DNA from: an uncultured Victivallales bacterium | GTDB lineage: Bacteria > Verrucomicrobiota > Lentisphaeria > Victivallales > UBA1829 | NCBI GenBank assembly: GCA_934644965.1 | Contig: CAKUDG010000003.1 | Span: 1-64,000 of the forward strand | DNA: 64,000 bases | Reading direction: 5' to 3' | Shown: one piece after another, positions 53,646 through 62,064 of the stretch | Layout of the letters: each line of letters opens with the position of its first letter | Position numbering within the stretch: the first letter of the stretch is position 1 | The notes under the pieces: model-generated | The model's database searches: none | What the model saw: the letters and a program-made list of their open reading frames with translations, nothing else | What the model was told of the DNA's origin: nothing | Translations under genes and position numbers: made by a program

Positions 53646-53713
53646 CTCCTAACATAAAAAAAGTTGGCCTTCAGATTGAGTTCAGGCGTTTTGATTCTGC
53701 ATTGTTTCCGGGC

Positions 53714-53742
53714 AATATAGCATTCGGGAATTTCATATTCAA
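53714..53742 (-). promoter_or_regulatory. Sigma-70-type promoter of the hydrogenase operon
   Basis: On the minus strand TTGAAT (53737-53742) and TATATT (53714-53719), spacer 17 bases. Predicted start near 53707, leader about 62-70 bases. Confidence 0.68.
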
Positions 53743-53896
53743 GTCTCCTCCCGCGCAGAAAGGATCCAAAGGATCCCGAGTTCTCCGGAGCTTCTTCAAC
53801 GCGTGTTTTTCAGCCGGAGGGGAAAGAGGCTTTTGAAAGGGAAACGCCGCTCCCGTCCCGCAGCGGAAACAGAAAAAAGAATCGCTCGGAAATGAC

Positions 53897-53925
53897 TTGC
53901 AAAAAAGCCGCCCGCATGGTATTTT
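53897..53925 (+). promoter_or_regulatory. Sigma-70-type promoter of trpB
   Basis: TTGCAA (53897-53902) and TATTTT (53920-53925), spacer 17 bases. Predicted start near 53932, about 78 bases before the trpB ATG. Confidence 0.6.
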
Positions 53926-54009
53926 TGAAAATGTTTTCAAGAATTTTAAGAATCTGAAAAATCAATCACAAGACTTCGTCTCACAGACAGAAAAGGATGA
54001 CGGATCCAC

Positions 54010-55263
54010 ATGGACTACAGAAGATATTTCCGGGACTACCCGGACAAGAACGGCCGTTTCGGTGAATACGGCGGTGCACTCGTCCCCCCCGAACTGAAAA
54101 AACCCTTCGAGGAAATCAGCAAAGCCTATAATGCGATCTGTCATTCCGCACAATTCATCAATGAACTCCGCAGGATCCGGAAGGAATTCCAGGGGCGTCC
54201 GACTCCAGTCTATCACTGCGCCCGCCTTTCCCGAAAACTCGGGCAATGCCAGATTTATCTGAAACGCGAAGACCTGAACCATACCGGAGCGCATAAACTC
54301 AACCATTGCATGGGGGAAGGACTGCTCGCGAAATTCATGGGAAAGAAGCGCCTCATCGCCGAGACCGGCGCCGGACAGCACGGCGTGGCCCTCGCCACAG
54401 CAGCGGCCTACTTCGGACTCGAATGCGAAATCCACATGGGCGAAGTCGATATTGAAAAACAGGCGCCAAATGTCACAAGAATGAAGATCCTCGGAGCAAA
54501 GATCGTGCCGGTTTCCTTTGGACTGCGCACTTTGAAGGAAGCGGTCGATTCCGCCTTCCAGTCCTATCTGAACTCCTATGAGGAATCCATCTACTGCATC
54601 GGTTCCGCGCTCGGACCGCACCCCTTCCCGCAGATGGTGAGGGATTTCCAGATGTGCATCGGACTGGAGGCAAGAGAGCAGTTCCTGGAAATGACGGGCA
54701 TTCTCCCGGATGTGGTCTGCGCCTGTGTGGGCGGAGGAAGCAACGCGGCAGGCATGTTCTCGGCGTTTCTGAACGATCCTGTGGAAATCTGCGGTGTCGA
54801 ACCCCTCGGAAAGGGTTCCGCTCTCGGCCAGCACGCCGCTTCCATGACCTTCGGGAAGAAAGGCACTCTCCACGGCTTCGACAGCATTATTTTGCAGAAT
54901 GAGGATGGATCCCCGGCACCGGTCTATTCTATCGCCAGCGGACTGGATTATCCCGGGGTCGGACCCGAACACGCCTTCTGGCATGACCAGAAGAGAGTCA
55001 ACTATGTCACAGCTTCCGATGAAGAGGCGGTGGATGCCTTCTTCAAACTCTCCCGGTATGAAGGCATTATCCCCGCGCTGGAAAGTGCTCATGCAATCGC
55101 CTATGCCATGAGAAGAGCCAGGGAAATGCAGTCGGGGGCCATCCTCGTCAACTGCAGCGGACGCGGCGACAAGGACGTCGATTACATCGTGGAGCGTTAC
55201 GGATACGGTGACAATTACCGCTTCCCCGATGACGGCAAGGAAAGCGCGAACAACGAACTCTGA
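54010..55263 (+). CDS. trpB: Tryptophan synthase beta chain
   Basis: 417 residues, PLP enzyme joining indole and serine. Lys96 in HTGAHKLNHC is the PLP lysine, AETGAGQHGVA carries the catalytic Glu, and CVGGGSNAAGMF binds the phosphate; GRGDKD near the C-terminus is also conserved. This is the TrpB1 type, normally paired with TrpA, yet no trpA or other trp gene is adjacent: the next genes are a terminator and a LacI regulator. Asn-Asn of the canonical HTGAHKINN is replaced by Asn-His here. The long antisense frame over it is a shadow. Confidence 0.95.
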   Translation: MDYRRYFRDYPDKNGRFGEYGGALVPPELKKPFEEISKAYNAICHSAQFINELRRIRKEFQGRPTPVYHCARLSRKLGQCQIYLKREDLNHTGAHKLNHCMGEGLLAKFMGKKRLIAETGAGQHGVALATAAAYFGLECEIHMGEVDIEKQAPNVTRMKILGAKIVPVSFGLRTLKEAVDSAFQSYLNSYEESIYCIGSALGPHPFPQMVRDFQMCIGLEAREQFLEMTGILPDVVCACVGGGSNAAGMFSAFLNDPVEICGVEPLGKGSALGQHAASMTFGKKGTLHGFDSIILQNEDGSPAPVYSIASGLDYPGVGPEHAFWHDQKRVNYVTASDEEAVDAFFKLSRYEGIIPALESAHAIAYAMRRAREMQSGAILVNCSGRGDKDVDYIVERYGYGDNYRFPDDGKESANNEL

Positions 55264-55582
55264 TTCAGAACTCCTTTCCATCCCCACGCTTTTCCCCCCG
55301 ATGTAGACAAATCTCACAGACAAAAAATCCGGGCCCCTCTTTTTATCGGAACTGAGGGACCCGTTTTTTTTCTTTCCCAGAATTTTGAAACTGCATTTTT
55401 TAAGCTTTCCTGCTGTCCCGTTTTTTCTACCTTTCTCCTGCAGGAAGATGCGCCTCTTCTTCCCCTCCTTACACACCTTTCTGTCTTTATATCCAACTGA
55501 TTCGTCTCTGTTGCCTTCCCGCCTCCATCCATTTCTCTCCCGCGACATGCACGGTGGGGGGATGCGCGCTGATGCGGCTCTT
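55264..55582. other. Convergent intergenic region with the trpB terminator
   Basis: Contains the terminator at 55330-55371 and otherwise T/C-rich sequence up to the stop of the leftward LacI-family gene. No supported gene. Confidence 0.55.
55330..55371 (+). terminator. Intrinsic terminator of trpB
   Basis: CGGGCCCCTC (55330-55339) pairs with GAGGGACCCG (55354-55363) with one mismatch, followed by eight T (55364-55371). Confidence 0.83.
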
Positions 55583-56764
55583 TTATTTCCGCCGCTTCTG
55601 CGGAGAAGAAGCGGCTGTGGTATTTTCTTCCGGCGCGGCGGCGGTGCTTTCCTCCCCTCCTTCTCTGCGGCCGGAGGAGTCCGGGATGGCGGGAAAGGAG
55701 GTGGAGATTTCAGGAACAGGCGGCCCGATACGGAGAACGGAACGGCGTTCGATCAGGCGGTTGCAGGGAAGAGTCGTCACCATGGGGACGGCATTTTTCC
55801 CGACATGCCGAGAGGAGGAGAAAGAAGAGGAAGAAAGATTGAGGATGATTTCCGCGGCGGCGGTGCCTAGAGCGGAAAAATCCTGGGAAATAGTGGTCTG
55901 AGGAGGCGTCATGTAACAGGAATTGCGGTCGTCCTCGAAAGTGATCAGGGACAAATCCGCGGGGATTTGCCTGTTGAGCAGATAAAGAGCATAATTCACA
56001 ATTGTGCCGTTGTTTTCACCTTCAACGATCAATGCCGTCGGTTTCTGTTTGAGGAGCAGAGAGAGAGCTTCGGGAATCTCTTCCTGCCGTGAATACAAAC
56101 CGATTATCGTTTCATCCGCTGCGATTCCGTGTTTCTGAAGCGCTTCCCTGTATCCGGCTTCCCGCTGATTGCTGCCCCAGTTGTTCCAGGCGCAGCGGAG
56201 GAAGGCGATTCTGCTATGGCCCGCTCGGCAGAGATGATCCACCGCAAGTTTCAGCCCTTCCCGATGGTCGGTGACCACCGAAGGAATGCCATCGGCAAAA
56301 CTGTTCACCAGAAGGACGGGAATTCCGCTTGTCCGGATCTGTTCCGCATAGGTTCCATCGGTCAGAATCACACCGCGGAAGGAGTTTTCATGCAGATACG
56401 GCAGGAAGGCAGGTCCAAAGATCTGGGCATTGCAGCCGAGTTCAAAAAGGCGTTTTGTCGTATAATACAGCAACTGATTCCAATACGGATCGAAGGAAAA
56501 CGCCCCCGGGATGCTGGTCATGATGCCGAAAAGAGAACGGGACGAATAGATGTGAGGCGCATAATTCATCTCCCGCGCGGTTTTAAGGACATTTTCCCGG
56601 GTCTTCTCTGAAACATAGGGGTGTCGGCTGAAGACACGGGACACCGTGGCGGTAGACACTCCCGCCGCCCGGGCAATGTCCTGAATGGACGAAGAAGAAG
56701 AGGAAGTGGTGGAGGATTTCGGATTTGCCGCTTTCCCCCGGGGCGTCTTCTTTTGTTTTTTCAT
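55583..56764 (-). CDS. LacI-family transcriptional repressor
   Basis: 393 residues from the ATG at 56764, with AGGAGG about ten bases upstream; the longer open frame is leader. After a basic, Ser-rich lead of about 25 residues comes the helix-turn-helix and hinge (SIQDIARAAGVSTATVSRVFSRHPYVSEKTRENV), then a periplasmic-binding-like sensor domain ending TISQDFSALGTAAAEIIL. A C-terminal low-complexity Glu/Ala/Ser tail of about 35 residues is unusual. Divergent from the Gfo/Idh/MocA pair and probably its regulator through the palindrome at 56983-56997. Confidence 0.9.
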   Translation of the reverse strand: MKKQKKTPRGKAANPKSSTTSSSSSSIQDIARAAGVSTATVSRVFSRHPYVSEKTRENVLKTAREMNYAPHIYSSRSLFGIMTSIPGAFSFDPYWNQLLYYTTKRLFELGCNAQIFGPAFLPYLHENSFRGVILTDGTYAEQIRTSGIPVLLVNSFADGIPSVVTDHREGLKLAVDHLCRAGHSRIAFLRCAWNNWGSNQREAGYREALQKHGIAADETIIGLYSRQEEIPEALSLLLKQKPTALIVEGENNGTIVNYALYLLNRQIPADLSLITFEDDRNSCYMTPPQTTISQDFSALGTAAAEIILNLSSSSFSSSRHVGKNAVPMVTTLPCNRLIERRSVLRIGPPVPEISTSFPAIPDSSGRREGGEESTAAAPEENTTAASSPQKRRK

Positions 56765-56975
56765 TCGCAGAGACCTCCTTGCGATGAAATGATTTCTCTC
56801 TTCTTCCCGGCAAGGTGAGAGGATGATGGCGCACCCCTTCCCTTGCGTATTACCTTCCCGGCCGTCCGGCCTGCACAGAAAGCTCTTCACACTGCGAATG
56901 TTGTAATTTGACATGGGAAATAACGGAATCAATACTTCCCAGAAAAAAAAACAGAAAAAAAAGAAAAAAATCCGC

Positions 56976-57003
56976 TTGTTTTATGTAACAGTTACATTAT
57001 GAT
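56976..57003 (+). promoter_or_regulatory. Promoter of the Gfo/Idh/MocA operon
   Basis: TTGTTT (56976-56981) and TATGAT (56998-57003), spacer 16 bases, preceded by an A-rich tract that could act as an UP element. The whole spacer is filled by a palindrome. Confidence 0.62.
56983..56997. promoter_or_regulatory. 15-bp palindromic operator, likely for the LacI-family repressor
   Basis: ATGTAACAGTTACAT: two perfect 7-base arms (ATGTAAC/GTTACAT) around one base. TGTAAC half-sites are common in LacI/GalR operators. It lies exactly between -35 and -10 of the rightward promoter, so a bound repressor would exclude RNA polymerase. Confidence 0.72.
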
Positions 57004-57095
57004 ATAGGAAAGCTTTTGATTTTTCTCGGAAATACATGAGAAAGAAAACAACACCGTTCACCACCCCCCAAAAAAACAAGGAAGGATGTTCTCAC

Positions 57096-58115
57096 ATGAA
57101 ACAATATCGCATCGGAGTCATCGGAGCCGGGGCCATCGCTCAGGGCTGTCACATTCCGGGTTACATGGCGGCGAAGAACTGCATTCTGGCCGCAGTTGCG
57201 GATCCGGAAAAAAAATGCCTGAAGATGCTTCACGACAACAAGATGATTTTTCAGAAGGAATACTCCGACTACCGGAAAATGCTGAAAGAGGAAAAACTGG
57301 ATTTCGTATCCATCTGCGTCCCGAACAAATTTCATGCTGAATGCGCCATTGCAGCGATGCGCGCAGGAGCCGATATTCTTCTGGAAAAACCGATTACGCT
57401 CACGCTGAAGGAAGCTATGGCTGTACAGCGGACGGCGGAAAAGGAGAAACGCCGTATCATGGTCGGTTTTTCCCACCGTTTCAACGAGTTGAACGTTGCG
57501 GCGAAGAAGGCGCTGGAAGCGGGGAAAATCGGGAAGCCGTATATGATCCGGATCCGCTTTGCGCACAGCGGGCCGTTCCCGGGATGGGCGAAGACAGACT
57601 GGTTTTACAATCCAGAAATCGCCGGAGGCGGAGCGCTTCTGGACATGGCAGTCCATGCGTTTGACATTTCCCAATGGTTCCTTGGACCGATCACCGGGAT
57701 TTCAGCAAAAGCCAAGACTCTCCGGAAAAAGATCAAGGTTGACGATAATGTTGTGGCACTGATGGAGTTCGGGGATTCCTGCATGGGATATGTCGAATGC
57801 GGCTGGACTTCCCCGGCTGGATTCGGCGGAATTGAAATCATGGGAGACAAGGGCCTCATCGTCTGCGACTACAACAACAACCGCACTCTCCTGACCTGCG
57901 GATGCACAAAGCCGGACGGAACTCATGAAAACGTTACATCCATCCTTCACAAAGGAAAAAAGTGGGCATGGAACCACGAAATAGCCTATGCCGTCAAGAC
58001 TCTTGCATCCGGGAAGCCCTTCTCCCCGGGAATCGAAGACGGGATCAAAACCTTGAAAGTGGTTCTTGCAGCCTACAAATCCAGTGCAACTGGGCGTTTC
58101 ATTTCCCTGAAGTGA
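57096..58115 (+). CDS. Gfo/Idh/MocA-family oxidoreductase
   Basis: 339 residues from the ATG at 57096 (AAGGA upstream). Rossmann motif GVIGAGAIAQGCH near the N-terminus, then KPITLTLKEAM (conserved Lys of the EKP-type motif: LLEKPIT) and the sugar-binding C-terminal domain with GGGALLDMAVHAFDISQW, containing the catalytic-type Asp-x3-His. Uses NAD(P) on a sugar or inositol substrate, which cannot be named. Upstream partner of the second oxidoreductase and probably under LacI control. Confidence 0.9.
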   Translation: MKQYRIGVIGAGAIAQGCHIPGYMAAKNCILAAVADPEKKCLKMLHDNKMIFQKEYSDYRKMLKEEKLDFVSICVPNKFHAECAIAAMRAGADILLEKPITLTLKEAMAVQRTAEKEKRRIMVGFSHRFNELNVAAKKALEAGKIGKPYMIRIRFAHSGPFPGWAKTDWFYNPEIAGGGALLDMAVHAFDISQWFLGPITGISAKAKTLRKKIKVDDNVVALMEFGDSCMGYVECGWTSPAGFGGIEIMGDKGLIVCDYNNNRTLLTCGCTKPDGTHENVTSILHKGKKWAWNHEIAYAVKTLASGKPFSPGIEDGIKTLKVVLAAYKSSATGRFISLK

Positions 58116-58155
58116 AACGCACAGAAAAAAAGGAAAGAGAGGAAAGGAGAAAAAA

Positions 58156-59025
58156 GTGGAAAAGAAAATGAAGATCGGGTTCATTGATCTCAGCATAGAT
58201 GAATGGCACGCAAACAATTACCCCGCCTGGTTCCGCTCCTCGCCCCGGGCTGCGGAAATCGAACTGGGATATGCGTGGGAAAAGACTCCGAATCCGGCGG
58301 GAAAGGCTCTCGGAGACTGGTGCAGAGAGTATGGCATGACTCCCGCTGCATCGCTGGAGGAAGTGGTGGAACGTTCGGACGCGCTCTGCGTTCTTGCTCC
58401 ATCGAATCCGGAAGTGCATGAAGAACTTGCGGAACTCCCGCTGAAAAGTGGAAAGCCGATGTATGTGGACAAACCCTTTGCGCCTTCCAAGGCGGCCGCG
58501 AAGAGAATGTTTGCCCTGGCGGAAAAACACGGAACGCCACTCATGTCCTCTTCGGCACTGCGTTTCGGAGAAGAACTCATGGCGGCAAAGAAGCGTCTGC
58601 GCGAAGAAGCGGGGAAGATTGTCTCTGCCGTCACGACGGGTGGGGGGAAGACCTTTGAAGAATACGGGATTCACCAGCTGGAAATGGTGGTTTCCTGCCT
58701 AGGAACGGGCGCAAAACGCGTCATGTCCTGTTCCCGGACGGAACCGAATCTGCATTTGATGATCGACTATGGAGGAGAGCGTTTCGGAATGGCCTACTAC
58801 CATCCGGCGCTGCCCTTCAGCGCAGCACTCGGGACGAATGCCTTCCTTGTTTCAGAACAAACCCGTGTGGAAAAAAGGATGTTTGAAAATCTGATTGCTG
58901 AAATGACCGAATTTTTCTTCAGCGGCACATCCCCCATTCCTCAGGATGAAACAATCGAAATTGCGGCGTTGCTGGAAGCGGGAGTCTCGGCCTCCGGAAA
59001 GCCGTTTGAATGGATTCAGGTCTGA
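58156..59025 (+). CDS. Divergent Gfo/Idh/MocA-like oxidoreductase
   Basis: 289 residues, starting at a GTG (58156) with AGGAG at ideal spacing; an ATG four codons later is the alternative. The N-terminus KIGFIDLSIDEWHANNYPAWF lacks the GxGxxA dinucleotide motif, although the later VDKPFAPSKAAAKRMF keeps the Lys-Pro of the family and the C-terminal domain is present (YGIHQLEMVVSCLG). Weak NAD binding or another role is possible. Similar short proteins often sit beside a normal Gfo/Idh/MocA enzyme in PVC bacteria. Lies 40 bases after its partner. Confidence 0.75.
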   Translation: MEKKMKIGFIDLSIDEWHANNYPAWFRSSPRAAEIELGYAWEKTPNPAGKALGDWCREYGMTPAASLEEVVERSDALCVLAPSNPEVHEELAELPLKSGKPMYVDKPFAPSKAAAKRMFALAEKHGTPLMSSSALRFGEELMAAKKRLREEAGKIVSAVTTGGGKTFEEYGIHQLEMVVSCLGTGAKRVMSCSRTEPNLHLMIDYGGERFGMAYYHPALPFSAALGTNAFLVSEQTRVEKRMFENLIAEMTEFFFSGTSPIPQDETIEIAALLEAGVSASGKPFEWIQV

Positions 59026-59026
59026 C

Positions 59027-59058
59027 ATTCCTGCGGGAAATTTCCCTGAGGAATTTTT
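59027..59058 (+). terminator. Intrinsic terminator of the oxidoreductase operon
   Basis: ATTCCTGCGGGAAA and TTTCCCTGAGGAAT (59027-59054) pair except for a two-base internal mismatch; a short T tract follows. It begins two bases after the stop codon. Confidence 0.65.
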
Positions 59059-59276
59059 CCTTCCCCTGACCTGAAAGGGAAGAGGTGGAAAAAGAAAAGA
59101 GAAAAGAGGCCAGGGAAGCCGTTCCCTGTTTCTTTTCTTTCTTTCCTCCTTTTCCCTTCTTTTTTTCTTCCTGCTTCCGAGTCTGAAGGAGCCCTCTTCT
59201 TCTTTTCCGGAGATCTTCCGGAATTTTTTCCCATTCCGGCGGCGGATGCGGTAGTTTTTTTGCGCTTAAGCAATAT

Positions 59277-59307
59277 AAAAAAAGCCCTTTTGAGAGATCA
59301 AAAGGGC
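59277..59307 (-). terminator. Intrinsic terminator of tRNA-Val
   Basis: GCCCTTTTGA (59284-59293) and TCAAAAGGGC (59298-59307) form a perfect 10-bp stem with a four-base loop. On the minus strand seven T follow (59277-59283). Located just past the tRNA 3' end. Confidence 0.9.
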
Positions 59308-59318
59308 GGGATTTCTGG

Positions 59319-59392
59319 TGGGCGCTGAGGGACTCGAACCCCCGACATTCACGGTGTAAACGTGACGCTCTAACCAACTGAGCTAAGCGCCC
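59319..59392 (-). tRNA. tRNA-Val (anticodon UAC)
   Basis: Full cloverleaf on the minus strand: acceptor GGGCGCT/AGCGCCC, D arm GCTC-AGTTGGTTA-GAGC, anticodon stem TCACG/CGTGA with loop TTTACAC (anticodon TAC), and T arm GGGGG-TTCGAGT-CCCTC. The CCA end is encoded (59316-59318). Single-gene transcript ending in the terminator that follows. Confidence 0.97.
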
Positions 59393-59809
59393 TTCATAAC
59401 AAAGTTCTCTCTCACCAGGATCCTTCCGAGAGCTTCTTTTCCGGATCTTTCCCGGATCGCTTCCGGATTTCCCGCCATTTCTCAGAGGAGCGGAATCTAT
59501 TCCTCCCCTCGCCGAATCAGCAGAAAGGAAACGAGAAAAACATCTTCCCAGGCGGATTCAGAAAAATTCCGTCCCGGGAAATCTCCCGGAAACGGAGGAA
59601 AAACCATTCATCCACGCCATAGTGGTGTCCATTTCTTTAAGATAACTCCATTTTTCCATCTTTCAAGACGAGGAATTTTGCAAAAACGGTGTATATTACT
59701 TTTTCTACGGAAAAACTGACAATTCCGGAAAATCCGCCAGTCAAAATTTTCCGGGAAACTCATTTTGATAGTATGGCATATTGATTCAACAGGAAAAAGG
59801 AAATAGCCA
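59393..59809. other. Divergent intergenic region between tRNA-Val and aspS
   Basis: About 420 bases. Should hold the tRNA promoter (leftward) and the aspS promoter (rightward), but I cannot define either confidently. No gene or repeat is seen. Confidence 0.4.
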
Positions 59810-61726
59810 ATGCATAAGTACAGAACGCACACATGCGGCGCTCTCAGGAAAAGTGATGTCGGAGCAGAAGTCAAACTTGCCGGCTGGATTCACAGCGTCA
59901 GGGATCACGGCGGAGTCATTTTCATCGATCTGCGCGATCACTACGGGAAAACCCAGATCGTCATTGACCCGAAAATGCATTTTTACCAGGAATTGGAGCG
60001 CTGGCGTGTGGAAACGGTCGTCGCTTTTACAGGGACAGTCGTTGCCAGAAGCCAGGAGACGGTCAATCCAAAACTGCCGACAGGTGAAATCGAAGTTGCG
60101 GCGGAAAACATGGAAATTCTCGGCGCCACCGACCAGATTCCCTTCCAGGTTGCAAAAGACGAGGACGCACCCGAAGCAACCCGCCTCAAATACCGTTTTC
60201 TGGATCTCCGGAAGGAAAAACTCCATTCCAATATCATGCTCCGCTCCCGGCTCATCGCCGAAATCAGACGGAAAATGACAGAGATGGGATTCAATGAGTT
60301 CCAGACCCCGATTCTGACAAGCAGTTCCCCGGAAGGCGCACGGGACTATCTGGTCCCCAGCCGTGTGCATCCTGGCAGTTTCTATGCTCTGCCTCAGGCT
60401 CCGCAGCAGTTCAAACAGCTACTCATGGTCGCGGGATTCGACCGCTATTTCCAGATTGCCCCCTGCTTCCGCGACGAGGACGCCCGCGCCGACCGTTCCC
60501 CGGGAGAATTCTATCAGCTCGATATGGAAATGAGCTTCGTGACTCAGGAAGACATTTTTGCCGTTCTCGAAGAACTTCTTTCCTCGATTTTCCCGAAATT
60601 CAGTTCCAAAAAGATGAATCCTGCGCCCTTCCCGCGCATTCCCTACCGCGAAGCGATGAACCGCTACGGGTCGGACAAGCCCGATCTGCGCAATCCGCTT
60701 TTCATGGTGGATCTGTCCGAACTTTTCCGGGATTCCGGATTCAAGGCGTTTGCCTCGACAGTGAAGAACGGAGGAGCTGTCCGCGGGATCCGCGTCCCGG
60801 GAGTTGTCGGAGTCCAGCCGAGGACCTGGTACGACAAGATGGAAGCCTTTGCCAAGGAGAACGGTTCCAAAGGTCTGGGATACATCACCTGGTCGAAAGA
60901 AGGGGAAATCAAGGGACCCATCGCAAAATTCATGACGGCTCAGGAAATTGAAGAACTGAAAAAACTTGCCTCCATTGAAAACGGGGATGTCCTCTTCTTC
61001 ATCGCGGACAAGACGAACGCTGCCAACGCCATCGGCGGCAAAGTCCGGACCCGCCTTGCGGAAACGCTGAATCTCATTTCCAGCGATGAATTCCAGTTCT
61101 GCTGGATCGTCGATTTCCCGATGTTTGAACTGGACGAAGAAAGCAACAAGATTATCTTCAGTCACAATCCCTTCTCGATGCCGCAGGGGGAAATGGAAGC
61201 TCTTCTCACAAAGGATCCGCTCGATATTCTTGCCTATCAGTACGACATTGTCTGCAACGGGATCGAACTTTCCAGCGGAGCCATCCGGAATCATCAGCCG
61301 GAAGTCATGTACAAGGCCTTCGAAATCGCCGGATATCCCCGCGAGGTGGTGGACGAAAAATTCGGCGGCATGATTCGCGCCTTCAAGCTCGGTGCGCCTC
61401 CGCACGGAGGAATCGCCCCCGGAGTCGACCGCATGGCCATGCTCCTCGCTGACGAACCCAACATCCGGGAAGTCATCGCCTTCCCCTTCAATCAGCAGGC
61501 GCAGGATCTTATGATGAACGCTCCGGCGCATGTGGATATGAAACAGCTCCGCGAACTCCGCATCGTACCGATTCCGCAGGAACTCAAGTATGAGGAAACG
61601 TATCGGAAAATCATGGCGGAAGCTCAGAAAGTCAGAGATGCCGCCGCTGCCGCGGATGCGGCCATGGCGGGGGATTCTTCTTCTGCGGGTTCTGCTGTAA
61701 CGGGGGATTCTCTTCCTCAGGCCTGA
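59810..61726 (+). CDS. aspS: Aspartyl-tRNA synthetase (bacterial type)
   Basis: 638 residues; AAGGA eight bases before the ATG. N-terminal OB fold (VKLAGWIHSVRDHGGVIFIDLRD), class II motif 2 (FRDEDARADRSPGEFYQLDMEMSF), the GAD insertion (about 285-420) and motif 3 (GGIAPGVDRMAMLL). Charges tRNA-Asp, possibly also tRNA-Asn. The C-terminal 45 residues (after EETYRKI) form an Ala/Ser-rich tail longer than the usual end. Confidence 0.96.
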   Translation: MHKYRTHTCGALRKSDVGAEVKLAGWIHSVRDHGGVIFIDLRDHYGKTQIVIDPKMHFYQELERWRVETVVAFTGTVVARSQETVNPKLPTGEIEVAAENMEILGATDQIPFQVAKDEDAPEATRLKYRFLDLRKEKLHSNIMLRSRLIAEIRRKMTEMGFNEFQTPILTSSSPEGARDYLVPSRVHPGSFYALPQAPQQFKQLLMVAGFDRYFQIAPCFRDEDARADRSPGEFYQLDMEMSFVTQEDIFAVLEELLSSIFPKFSSKKMNPAPFPRIPYREAMNRYGSDKPDLRNPLFMVDLSELFRDSGFKAFASTVKNGGAVRGIRVPGVVGVQPRTWYDKMEAFAKENGSKGLGYITWSKEGEIKGPIAKFMTAQEIEELKKLASIENGDVLFFIADKTNAANAIGGKVRTRLAETLNLISSDEFQFCWIVDFPMFELDEESNKIIFSHNPFSMPQGEMEALLTKDPLDILAYQYDIVCNGIELSSGAIRNHQPEVMYKAFEIAGYPREVVDEKFGGMIRAFKLGAPPHGGIAPGVDRMAMLLADEPNIREVIAFPFNQQAQDLMMNAPAHVDMKQLRELRIVPIPQELKYEETYRKIMAEAQKVRDAAAAADAAMAGDSSSAGSAVTGDSLPQA

Positions 61727-62064
61727 GGAAGAGAGGCTGCCGCCCCGCACGCGCCCTCCTCTTCCCACAGTCCGGGGGCCTTGCGGCGGCAGTCATTTCC
61801 TTTCCTCTCTTTCTCTATTCCATCATGACAATACGTTCTTCATAATACATTCTTTCTTCTTCAGGATTTCCTCTTTCCGCAGAGGGCGGAAGAAAGAAGA
61901 CAGGCAGGAGAAGACGAACAAAAAAAGAGGGGAGCCGTTGTTTCCGTGAGGAAACGGGAGAGAAAGAAGAAGCGAACGGCAGAAACGCTGAGAAGAGAAC
62001 GAAACACCTGGAATTTCCAGCATATCACATCAAGGGAAAAAACGAGAGACAGGAATCAGAGGCT
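61727..62064. other. Intergenic region after aspS
   Basis: Includes a perfect 20-base palindrome (CTTCCTCAGG repeated as inverse, 61709-61728) across the aspS stop and a larger stem at 61737-61792. The remainder is purine-rich and holds no supported gene. Confidence 0.45.
61737..61792 (+). terminator. Probable terminator of aspS
   Basis: CTGCCGCC (61737-61744) and GGCGGCAG (61785-61792) form a perfect 8-bp stem around a 40-base loop with further G/C pairing. Only a short pyrimidine-rich stretch follows, so termination may be partial. Confidence 0.42.

Larger units (their letters stand above)
53646..54009. other. Divergent intergenic region between the hydrogenase operon and trpB
   Basis: Carries one good leftward promoter (53714-53742) and one good rightward promoter (53897-53925), about 150 bases apart. 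No additional gene. No leader-peptide attenuator with consecutive Trp codons is visible ahead of trpB. Confidence 0.6.
56765..57095. other. Divergent regulatory region of the LacI gene and the oxidoreductase pair
   Basis: Contains the rightward promoter (56976-57003) with an operator-like palindrome in its spacer, preceded by a long A-rich tract (56939-56970). No gene. Confidence 0.6.

Noticed and set aside
53962..55548. 528-codon minus-strand open frame
   Set aside because: Antisense to trpB, whose catalytic motifs are all present.
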